A stretch of 18,293 nt of DNA from CAYRHS01 sp964424125 (lineage in GTDB: Bacteria; Actinomycetota; Acidimicrobiia; IMCC26256; JAOSJL01), in contig CAYRHS010000054.1 in the NCBI GenBank assembly GCA_964424125.1, positions 1 to 18,293 on the forward strand, written 5' to 3'. Position 1 is the stretch's first letter, and every line of letters starts with the position of its first letter. Below the pieces are notes generated by a model. The model searched no databases and was not told the DNA's origin. It was given only the letters and a program-made list of their open reading frames with translations. A program made the position numbers and the translations under genes. This document shows, piece after piece, positions 7,047 through 13,160 of the stretch.

Positions 7047-8054
7047 TCAGCGGCTCGACTTCATGGGCATCACGAAGCGGTCCTCGTGGTCGAAGTTCCG
7101 TGACCACAGGTCGTCGAGTGCTCGGCGCTCGTCCGCGGTGAGCGGGAGCTCCGACGCGCCCGCGAACTCGTGCAGCTCCTCGACCGTCGTCACCGTCGGC
7201 AGCACGGTCGCGAAGGCGGGGTTGGCGAGGATGCCGGCGATCGCGGCTTGTCCGATCGTCCGGCCGGTCTCCGGCGCCCAGAGGAACGAGACCGTCTCGG
7301 TCTTCTCCAGGTTGTCGAGCATGTTGTCGTGGTTGCGGTGGGCGCGATGGTCGCCCTTGGCGAAACGCGTGTCGGGGTCGACCGTACCGAGGAGCACGTC
7401 GGACGCGTGGGGGACTCGCGAGATCATGCTCACTGCCCCGTCCTGCACCGCAGGCTCGGCCGCGAAGGTGAGCCCGGGCTCCTGCTCGAGGATGTTGAAA
7501 ACGGTCTGGAGCGTCGCGATCGGGCGCTCGCGCAGCGCCAGGAGGCCCTCCGCGATCCAGCCGATCGCGGGGCCGAGCGCCACGCCCAGCTCCCGCACCT
7601 TGCCCTCGGAGCGGAACGCCTCCAGCTCCGCCCAGAGATCGTCGGCCTCGACCGCGTCCATGCGGACGTTGTGAAGCTGGTAGAGGTCGATGTGCTCGGT
7701 GCCCAGGCGCCGCAGCGACGCCTCGAGCTGCCGGCGCACCGCCTCGGGGCGCCAGTCCTGGGGCCGTTCGCGCTGGCTCGCGGGTCGCGGCGCCTCCAGG
7801 TCGTATCCGCACTTCGTGGTGAGGACGATCTCGTCGCGTCCCGTCGCGAGTACGTCGGCCAGCAGCGACTCGCCGCGGCCGTCCTCCCCGTAGACGGGAG
7901 CCGTGTCGACGAAGTTGATCCCGGCGTCGAGCGCCGCGTGCAGGAGGGCCTGGGGATCGTCCACCCGGCCCCACCAATCGCTGGCCAGGGTCCAGACCCC
8001 GAAGCCGACCTCGGAGACTTCGAGCTCCGTCTTGCCGAGTCGCCGGTAGCGCAC
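7047..8054 (-). CDS. aldo/keto reductase
   Basis: The protein has 335 aa and is a (beta/alpha)8-barrel NADPH-type oxidoreductase. It opens with MRYRRLGKTELEVSEVGFGV and carries the full catalytic tetrad: Asp50 in INFVDTAPVYG, Tyr55, Lys81 in IVLTTKCG, and His128 in DLYQLHN. The C-terminal section with RTIGQAAIAGILANP and VLPTVTTVEEL forms the usual cofactor-binding end. It reduces aldehydes or ketones in the cytoplasm; the substrate is not predictable. The GTG at 8054 is preceded by AAAGGAG about seven bases upstream. It lies 25 bases downstream of the alcohol dehydrogenase gene on the same strand, so the two are probably co-transcribed and may act on related carbonyl/alcohol pairs. Confidence 0.93.
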   Translation of the reverse strand: MRYRRLGKTELEVSEVGFGVWTLASDWWGRVDDPQALLHAALDAGINFVDTAPVYGEDGRGESLLADVLATGRDEIVLTTKCGYDLEAPRPASQRERPQDWRPEAVRRQLEASLRRLGTEHIDLYQLHNVRMDAVEADDLWAELEAFRSEGKVRELGVALGPAIGWIAEGLLALRERPIATLQTVFNILEQEPGLTFAAEPAVQDGAVSMISRVPHASDVLLGTVDPDTRFAKGDHRAHRNHDNMLDNLEKTETVSFLWAPETGRTIGQAAIAGILANPAFATVLPTVTTVEELHEFAGASELPLTADERRALDDLWSRNFDHEDRFVMPMKSSR

Positions 8055-8079
8055 GTCGAACTCCTTTCGCTTCCGCCGG

Positions 8080-9186
8080 TCAGTCGAAGACGATGACCGA
8101 GCGAGCGACCTCGCCCGCCTCCATGGCTTCGAACGCTTCGTTCACCTGATCGAGGCCGATCTCGGCCGAGATCAGCTCGTCGAGCTTCAGCTTCCCGCCC
8201 TGGTAGAGCTCGACGAGCATCGGGACGTCGTGGTGCGTGTTCGAGGACCCGTACCAGCAGCCGCGGATCTGCTTCTCGTTGACGAGGAGCTCCATCGCGG
8301 CCGGGACCTCGAGCATCGTCTCCATGTTCGGCACCCCGACCATGACCGTCTGGCCGCCGCGCCGCGTGAGCTCGATCGCCTGCTGCGCCGTCTGCTTCAG
8401 ACCGATCACCTCGAAGACCACGTCGGCACCCCGTCCTCCCGTCAGCTCCTGGACCCGGGTGAGCACGTCGACCTGGCCTGCGTGCACGACGTCGGTGGCG
8501 CCGAACGCCTTGGCGAGCGCGAGCTTGGACTCGAGCATGTCCACCGCGATCACGCGACCGGCGCCGACGTGGTTGGCGCCCTGGATCGTGTTCAAGCCGA
8601 CACCGCCGCAGCCCAGCACGACCACGCTGTCGCCCGGGCGGATGTCGGCCGTGTTGACGGCCGCCCCGAAGCCCGTGAGGACGCCGCAGCCGATGAGCGC
8701 CGCGCTCTTCAGGGGCACATCGGGGTCGATCTTGACCGCACCGATGGCGGGGAGCACCGTCTCCTCGCTCCAGAGTCCGCAGGCGGCCATCTGGAGCAGC
8801 GGCTCGCCCCCGCGCGAGAAGCGCGGCGTGCCGTCGAGCTGCCCGCCGGTGATCATGGCCGTCAGGCCCACCTCGCACAGCTCGCCCTGTCCCCGGGCGC
8901 AGAAGAAGCACTCCCCGCACTCGGGGACCCACGACGCGACGATGTGATCGCCGGGCGCCAGCTGCTCGACGCCCTCACCGACCGCCTCCACGACCCCGGC
9001 CCCCTCGTGGCCCAACACTGCGGGGATCGGCTGGAGCAACGTCCCGTTCTGCACCGAGAGGTCGGAGTGGCAGACGCCGGCGGCGACGGTTCGGATCCGG
9101 ACCTCGCCGGCTTTCGGGTCTCCCAGCTCGACGTCCTCCACGGTGATGGGATCGCCGATGGCCTCGCAGATCGCGGCTCGGGGCAT
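8080..9186 (-). CDS. NAD-dependent zinc alcohol dehydrogenase (medium-chain, NDMA-type/class III-like)
   Basis: The protein has 368 aa. Catalytic zinc ligands are Cys39 (GVCHSDLS), His60-Glu61 (GHEGAGVVEAVG) and Cys167 (LIGCGVLTGFGA). The structural zinc site is Cys90, Cys93, Cys96 and Cys104 in PECGECFFCARGQGELCE. The Rossmann motif GCGGVGLN (192-199) is followed by an acidic residue, Asp216 in VIAVDM, which favours NAD over NADP. The overall pattern resembles the actinobacterial alcohol dehydrogenases often annotated as NDMA-dependent, some of which use a tightly bound cofactor and a mycofactocin-linked acceptor; that link is not demonstrated here. The ATG at 9186 has AAAGGAG at good spacing. 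It lies 31 bases after the small membrane protein gene and 25 bases before the aldo/keto reductase gene. Confidence 0.94.
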   Translation of the reverse strand: MPRAAICEAIGDPITVEDVELGDPKAGEVRIRTVAAGVCHSDLSVQNGTLLQPIPAVLGHEGAGVVEAVGEGVEQLAPGDHIVASWVPECGECFFCARGQGELCEVGLTAMITGGQLDGTPRFSRGGEPLLQMAACGLWSEETVLPAIGAVKIDPDVPLKSAALIGCGVLTGFGAAVNTADIRPGDSVVVLGCGGVGLNTIQGANHVGAGRVIAVDMLESKLALAKAFGATDVVHAGQVDVLTRVQELTGGRGADVVFEVIGLKQTAQQAIELTRRGGQTVMVGVPNMETMLEVPAAMELLVNEKQIRGCWYGSSNTHHDVPMLVELYQGGKLKLDELISAEIGLDQVNEAFEAMEAGEVARSVIVFD

Positions 9187-9217
9187 GACGGGCTCCTTTC
9201 GGCTTCGCGCGGCGAGG

Positions 9218-9505
9218 CTACCGGCCGGTCCCGCGAGCTCGCTCGTCGCGTTCCGCGGCGCGGATCCCGTAGGAGAGGACGGTCGGGATCGGGAGGACGA
9301 CGATGGCGACGACGAGCGTCGCGACGACCACGGTCGTGAGCCATCCCGGGAAGTCGAGCGCGAACGCGACGCCGAAAGCCACGATCGCGGCTGCGAGCGC
9401 GCCGTAGCCGACGCGGAGCCCGAGACCGACCAGGCGTCGAATGCGCTCCCGGCGGACGAGGACCGGGTCGGGCGATTCGTCGGGGCTGCTCACCACAGAC
9501 TCCAT
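9218..9505 (-). CDS. small two-helix membrane protein, unknown function
   Basis: The protein has 95 aa, starting at the ATG at 9505, which has GAGAGGG just upstream and lies 16 bases inside the end of the glycosyltransferase gene. The N-terminus is acidic/serine-rich (MESVVSSPDESPDPV), then a basic stretch (RRERIRRL), then two transmembrane helices at about 33-50 and 55-73 joined by DFPGW, and a charged C-terminal tail. I do not recognise a named family. Basic residues before the first helix suggest both ends are cytoplasmic. Overlap with the upstream gene suggests coupled translation, and it may anchor or assist the glycosyltransferase, but this is only a guess from position. Confidence 0.72.
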   Translation of the reverse strand: MESVVSSPDESPDPVLVRRERIRRLVGLGLRVGYGALAAAIVAFGVAFALDFPGWLTTVVVATLVVAIVVLPIPTVLSYGIRAAERDERARGTGR

Positions 9506-10572
9506 CCTGCCCTCTCGAACGCGTTCCGGATCCGATCGGGCAAGGCGTGGATGGAGTAGCGACGCTGGGCGACGGCGGCGTTGTCGGCGAGCAACGTGGG
9601 ATCGGGGCGCTCGAGCCAACCGGCGAGCCAGTCGGGTTCCGCGGCGGGGAACCAGCGGAAGCCCGGTCGCAGCTCGTCGAGCACGGGGTAGTGACCCACG
9701 ACGAGAGGGCGTCGAGCCAGGGCAGCCTCGATGACGGGGTTGCCGAAGCCCTCCCAGGTCGAGACGACCACGACCGCGTCGGACGCTGCGTACGCGTCGG
9801 CCGCCGTGGGCGCGCGTCCGAGTGTCACCGGCACCGTTGCCGCCTTCACGAGACGTTGCAGGACGGGCGCGTACCCGTCCTCGGCCGGGCCCGTGAGCCA
9901 GTACCGGACCGGCCGCTCGAGGCGGTCGGCGAGCTCCTCGGCGAAGGTGAGCGCGCCAGCGACGTTCTTCCTCGGGATCGCCCGAACCGGGTGCAGGAGT
10001 ACGACCTCCTCGGGCTCGAAGCCGAATGCGGCTCGTGTCGTGTCGCGATCGCCGATAGGCGGGTCGGGGTCGAACATGTTCGGGATGCACGTCGCCTCGA
10101 TGCCCCGGGCAGCGAGCTGCCGACGGCTCAACTCGTTGATCGTGACGTGCAGCGCGCCGGGAACCCGCGGCGGGAACTCGGTCATGGACACGAACTCCGC
10201 CCGCTGCCACGGGAGGTCGTGGTGCCGGAACAGCACGCGTCCGCCGTCTCGTCGGGTGACGGCGGCCGCGACCGCACGCGAGGCACGCAGCTGCAACGGC
10301 AGCGAGCAGAGGTTCTCGACGATCACCAGGTCGTCGTCTCCGAGTGCGTCGAGGACGGTCGCGGGATCCGGTGCGGGGGCATCCTCGGGGGGCCTGATCG
10401 CCAACCCCGGGAGCACGGCGTCAGCGGGCCCGGGAGCATCCTCGAGCTCGCCGGCGAGGCGCCGAACGCGGAAGCCGAGTCGGCGGAGCGCCCACGACCA
10501 CTTGGCGACCTCGACGGAGACCCCGTCGGCGCCCCCGAGGCGGAACGAGACCTGCACCGCGCGCGGAGCCAC
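9490..10572 (-). CDS. GT4-type glycosyltransferase (GT-B fold)
   Basis: The protein has 360 aa. The N-terminal domain begins with VQVSFRLGGADGVSVEVAKW, a GG-x-GVS type acceptor-side loop. The C-terminal donor domain contains HPVRAIPRKNVAGAL (194-208, with the basic RK pair that contacts the sugar-nucleotide phosphate) and STWEGFGNPVIEAALARRP (271-289). Glu274 and Glu282 form the E-x7-E motif of GT4. It transfers sugar from a nucleotide donor to an unknown acceptor in the cytoplasm or at the inner membrane face. The GTG at 10572 has GGAGGT upstream with good spacing. It starts 23 bases after the conserved hypothetical gene and overlaps the small membrane protein gene by 16 bases. Donor and product are not inferable. 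Confidence 0.87.
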   Translation of the reverse strand: MAPRAVQVSFRLGGADGVSVEVAKWSWALRRLGFRVRRLAGELEDAPGPADAVLPGLAIRPPEDAPAPDPATVLDALGDDDLVIVENLCSLPLQLRASRAVAAAVTRRDGGRVLFRHHDLPWQRAEFVSMTEFPPRVPGALHVTINELSRRQLAARGIEATCIPNMFDPDPPIGDRDTTRAAFGFEPEEVVLLHPVRAIPRKNVAGALTFAEELADRLERPVRYWLTGPAEDGYAPVLQRLVKAATVPVTLGRAPTAADAYAASDAVVVVSTWEGFGNPVIEAALARRPLVVGHYPVLDELRPGFRWFPAAEPDWLAGWLERPDPTLLADNAAVAQRRYSIHALPDRIRNAFERAGWSLW

Positions 10573-10595
10573 CGACCGTCACCTCCGCGTGTCGG

Positions 10596-11261
10596 TCAGG
10601 ACAGCGCCGAGAGCCGACGGTTGGTCGCGTCGAGTACCGCGCGCGCGAAGGCATCGGCGTCACCGCGCTCGCGCACGACGGCTGCGCCGACGTGCCGCTC
10701 CTCGGCGGGCGGGGCGACCCGCACGAGGGTGACGAGCGCGATCGGCGCCCGCCCGACCGTCACGATCTGGGCCGTGTCGAACTCGAAGGACGCGGCCGCG
10801 GGGACGAGGTGGGCCAGGGCCGCGAGCGTCGCGGACGCGACGAGCCGGGCCCGGGCGACGGACGCGATCCCGCCCTCGGCGCGGCCGACCGAGTCGGCGC
10901 CGGCGCGGGTCAACGTGACGCGCACGGCGGCGCGCTCGGTTCCCGTGTGGTCGTCGACCGCGCGCAGCACCGTTCGTTCCGCGCGGGCTTCGGCGAGCTG
11001 GTCGGCAGCGGGAGCGCTCGACGCCTCCTGGTCGTCGCCGAGCTGCACGACCGAAACGACGCGACGATCCAGCTCCCTGCCGAACGAGGCGAGGGCGACG
11101 GACTGCACGTCCCGCACGACCTGCTTGGGGTGCTTGCCCGGCAGTGCCACGACGTGGACCTCGACCGGCTGCCCCTGCTCGTCGGTCACGATGCGCGCGA
11201 CCCGGACGTCGGGCAGTCGCGCCAGCTCGACCTCGAGTGCCCGGCGCTCTGCTGGGTCCAC
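10596..11261 (-). CDS. conserved hypothetical two-domain protein
   Basis: The protein has 221 aa. The GTG at 11261 is preceded by GGGAGG at proper spacing. Residues 1-73 form a compact alpha/beta block with PDVRVARIVTDEQGQPVEVH, VVALPGKHPKQVVRDVQSVA and LDRRVVSVVQL. A variable Ala/Asp-rich linker follows. The C-terminal half (about 108-219) has RLVASATLAALAHL, SFEFDTAQIVTVG, HVGAAVVRE and AFARAVLDATNRRLSAL. The layout recalls conserved proteins found in many actinobacteria and some other phyla, but I do not know a function. No membrane segment or signal peptide is present, so it is probably cytoplasmic. It is the first gene of the minus-strand run and its promoter region contains a 22-bp tandem repeat. 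Confidence 0.82.
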   Translation of the reverse strand: MDPAERRALEVELARLPDVRVARIVTDEQGQPVEVHVVALPGKHPKQVVRDVQSVALASFGRELDRRVVSVVQLGDDQEASSAPAADQLAEARAERTVLRAVDDHTGTERAAVRVTLTRAGADSVGRAEGGIASVARARLVASATLAALAHLVPAAASFEFDTAQIVTVGRAPIALVTLVRVAPPAEERHVGAAVVRERGDADAFARAVLDATNRRLSALS

Positions 11262-11280
11262 GGCGGTGCCTCCCGTCCGA

Positions 11281-11324
11281 ACCCTATGGGTCGTGACGCG
11301 TGACCCTACGGGTCGGGACGCGTG
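11281..11324. repeat. 22-bp tandem direct repeat (two copies) upstream of the minus-strand block
   Basis: Copies at 11281-11302 and 11303-11324 match at 20 of 22 positions and abut exactly. Each begins with ACCCTA, which on the minus strand is TAGGGT, a TANNNT-type -10 box. The nearer copy is 20 bases upstream of the GTG at 11261. The pair may therefore be two stacked promoters or a duplicated operator for the gene run 11261-7047. Observed repeat is certain; its role is inferred. Confidence 0.6.
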
Positions 11325-11655
11325 GCGTGGTGCACGTTGTGGCTATTGATGCTTGCGTTTCACATGTGCATTTGTGAGACTGATGTGGCTCGAGTGGTCG
11401 AACGGAGCGGGATCGATCACTCGATGGCCCGGGTGCTCGGGGGCCCTGTGGGTGGAGCCCAGGCCGGCCACCGGCGTGGCGAACGCCGGTGTGTTCGACG
11501 AGCACCGTCCGAGGCAGCGGAGGAACACACGACAGCACGCCGGTGCGGGGCGGAGCCGGCAGGACCTCGCCCGTTCGGCCACCGAAGCGGAGCGGACCCA
11601 CCCATCGACCCAGAGCGGACCCGATGGGACCGTCCGAGCAGAGGAGGGCCGACCA
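11325..11655. other. gene-free gap with structured sequence upstream of the small ORF
   Basis: I find no convincing protein gene here. Besides the dyad above it holds hairpins: CACCGGCG/CGCCGGTG (11469-11476 with 11484-11491, 7-base loop), TTCGG/CCGAA (11574-11586), and CCCATCG/CGATGGG (11601-11607 with 11622-11628). There is also a repeated decamer GAGCGGACCC (11590-11599 and 11614-11623). The last hairpin ends 13 bases before the Shine-Dalgarno of the small ORF. This looks like a structured 5' leader on the plus strand. Conserved cores of RNase P RNA, SRP RNA, cobalamin and GEMM riboswitches were looked for by eye and not found. Confidence 0.45.
11357..11380. promoter_or_regulatory. AT-richer dyad, candidate operator in the divergent gap
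   Basis: GTTTCACA (11357-11364) and TGTGAGAC (11373-11380) form an inverted repeat with 7 of 8 matching positions around an 8-base spacer. It lies in a stretch (about 11331-11400) clearly richer in A/T than the rest of the window, between the minus-strand block and the plus-strand HD genes. Such a dyad is a reasonable regulator site. The CRP/GlxR half-sites are in the wrong order, so that family is not supported. Confidence 0.35.
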
Positions 11656-11793
11656 ATGGCGCAGACCCTCTACGTCCGATTCACCGTTCAACTGAGCGCT
11701 GCGGCGGCGTCGTTGCTCTTCGGCGGCGCCCGCCGGGGCTTCTGGAACTGAGCGGAGCGTTCGGTCGGCGGTGAGGTCCTGCCGGCTCCGCCC
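11548..11793. repeat. perfect 21-bp inverted repeat (arms 11548-11568 and 11773-11793)
   Basis: The left arm begins GGGCGGAGCC and ends AGGACCTC; the right arm is its exact reverse complement (GAGGTCCT to GGCTCCGCCC). The arms enclose 204 bases that contain the 31-codon ORF and its ribosome-binding site. Identity stops abruptly at both ends of each arm. A match of this length at this spacing is unlikely by chance even in GC-rich DNA. It could close a large RNA stem over the small ORF, or be the ends of a small mobile or non-autonomous element. No target-site duplication was obvious. Confidence 0.65.
11656..11751 (+). CDS. 31-aa small ORF with strong Shine-Dalgarno, unknown peptide
   Basis: ATG at 11656, stop at 11749-11751. 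AGGAGGG at 11642-11648 lies seven bases before the ATG and is one of the best ribosome-binding sites in the window. The peptide starts MAQTLYVRFTVQLSAAAASL and ends LFGGARRGFWN. It has a short hydrophobic middle, a basic RR pair and an aromatic end. No family is recognised. It lies 62 bases before the HD protein gene, which itself lacks a clear Shine-Dalgarno, and sits inside the 21-bp inverted repeat. It may be a regulatory leader peptide, a small membrane-active peptide, or a chance ORF; the ribosome-binding site is the main support. Confidence 0.45.
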   Translation: MAQTLYVRFTVQLSAAAASLLFGGARRGFWN

Positions 11794-11813
11794 GCGGCGG
11801 CGGCCCGATCGAC

Positions 11814-13160
11814 ATGGACCCACGCCACCCACCCACGGGCTTCACGATCTTCGGCGTCGCGGTCGCGACGAGCGCCGCGGCGGTTGCGGGGGTGCTCGCG
11901 GCCCTGGGTCCGTTGCCCCCCGTCGGACCGGTCCTGCTCCTCGGGGCGCTCGTGGCCGTGGCCGAGAACCGGGCGGTCGAGATCCCGGACGGCACGACGC
12001 TGTCGGCCGCTGGGCTTCCGGCCACCGCGGCCGTCGTGGTGTTCCACGGCGACGCCGCGTTGCTCGGGCCCATGCTCGTCGCCGGGTGTGGCGCCCTGTA
12101 CCTCCCCGCGCTCCGGGCGCGCGACTGGCGGCGGGTGTGCTCGAACTTCGGCACCTACGCGCTCGGTGCGCTCGCCGCGGCCGGCACCTTCTCCTCCGTG
12201 GCCTCCGTGGTCGACGTGCAGGGGGCAGCCCTGCTCGCCGCGACCATTCCCGTGGCGTTCGCCGATCTCGTCGTGAACGATGCGCTGGTCGCGCTCGCGG
12301 TGTCGCTCGGGAACCGGCGGCCGTTGGCACGTGTCCTGCGGGGGTTCCGGCCGACGTCGTGGCAGGTCGTCCCGTTCACGGCACTCGGTCTCGTGATGGG
12401 GAAGGTGTTCGTCGACTTCGGTGCGCTCACGATCCCCCTGTTCCTGGCGCCGATGCTGGTCGCCCGACGTACCTTCCTCGCGTACCTCGAGGTGCGCCGC
12501 GCGCACGAGGCCACGCTGCGGACATTGCTGCGCGCGTTGGAGGCCAAGGATCCCCCGACTGCCCGACACGTCCAGCGCGTGGCCCGGTACTCGACCTACA
12601 TCGGCGAGGAGCTGCGGCTCTCACCGGCGCGCCTGGAGCGTCTCCGATGGGCGGCGCTCCTGCACGACGTCGGCAAGCTCCTGGTCCGCAAGGACCTGCT
12701 CCACAAGGCCGGCCGGCTGACGCGCGCCGAGTACGAGGAGGTCCGGCGCCACGAGACGGTCTCGGCCGCGATCCTCGAACGGATCGACTTCCTCCGCGAC
12801 CTCGCTCCCGTCGCGTTGACCGAGCACGCCCGCTACGACGGGACGCGAGCCTCGCGTGCGAGTCCTCCCGTGGAACCGCACATCGTGCACGTGGCCGACG
12901 CCTACGACGCGATGACGTCGACGCGCGCCTACCGACGCGCCCTCGAGCACGAGGTCGCCGTGGCCGAGCTTCGCCGGTATGCCGGGACACAGTTCCATCC
13001 CGCGTGCGTGGAGGCGCTCGAGCGCGCGTTCCTCCGGCACAACGAGCGCCCCGGTGCGCACCACGACGGTGAGCTCGAGGAGTTCCTGGTTCAGCCACCC
13101 GTCCGGGGCACGGGTTCCGCGGGGCTCGGCGACCTCGCGGACGCCCCCATCGGCGCATGA
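11814..13160 (+). CDS. membrane-anchored HD-GYP-like phosphohydrolase with altered GYP motif
   Basis: The protein has 448 aa. Residues 1-220 are hydrophobic, about six to seven segments, forming an integral-membrane sensor-type domain. Residues 232-408 match HD-GYP: ARHVQRVARYSTYIGEELRL (His252), the metal site LLHDVGKLL (His284-Asp285, Lys288), RRHETVSAAILERIDFLRDL (His313), EHARYDG (His338), VADAYDAMTSTRAYRRAL and AGTQFHPACVEAL. HD-GYP proteins hydrolyse cyclic di-GMP or related cyclic dinucleotides. Here the usual HHE-x-DGxGYP loop reads EHARYDGTRASRASPPVEP, so the GYP triplet is gone and the loop is shortened, while the HD metal residues remain. Activity is plausible but substrate may differ. 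The ATG at 11814 has no clear Shine-Dalgarno. The stop overlaps the next start by four bases (ATGA). Confidence 0.87.
   Translation: MDPRHPPTGFTIFGVAVATSAAAVAGVLAALGPLPPVGPVLLLGALVAVAENRAVEIPDGTTLSAAGLPATAAVVVFHGDAALLGPMLVAGCGALYLPALRARDWRRVCSNFGTYALGALAAAGTFSSVASVVDVQGAALLAATIPVAFADLVVNDALVALAVSLGNRRPLARVLRGFRPTSWQVVPFTALGLVMGKVFVDFGALTIPLFLAPMLVARRTFLAYLEVRRAHEATLRTLLRALEAKDPPTARHVQRVARYSTYIGEELRLSPARLERLRWAALLHDVGKLLVRKDLLHKAGRLTRAEYEEVRRHETVSAAILERIDFLRDLAPVALTEHARYDGTRASRASPPVEPHIVHVADAYDAMTSTRAYRRALEHEVAVAELRRYAGTQFHPACVEALERAFLRHNERPGAHHDGELEEFLVQPPVRGTGSAGLGDLADAPIGA

Noticed and set aside
9547..11349. 600-codon plus-strand open frame
   Set aside because: It is antisense to the GT4 and hypothetical genes, has low-complexity composition and no recognisable domain.
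11361..11377. TCACA-N8-TGTGA as a CRP/GlxR site
   Set aside because: The CRP consensus is TGTGA-N6-TCACA; here the half-sites are in reverse order and spacing differs.
11469..11491. 8-bp perfect hairpin as an intrinsic terminator
   Set aside because: No T-run follows and no gene ends just upstream on either strand; it is better seen as part of a structured leader.
11400..11655. Known structured RNA (RNase P RNA, SRP RNA, cobalamin or cyclic-di-GMP riboswitch)
   Set aside because: None of the conserved core sequences of these RNAs could be found by eye; only generic hairpins are present.
11284..11832. 182-codon minus-strand frame filling most of the gap before the HD genes
   Set aside because: Composition is Arg/Pro/Ser-rich, no family match, and it ignores the well-placed plus-strand ribosome-binding site; treated as non-coding.
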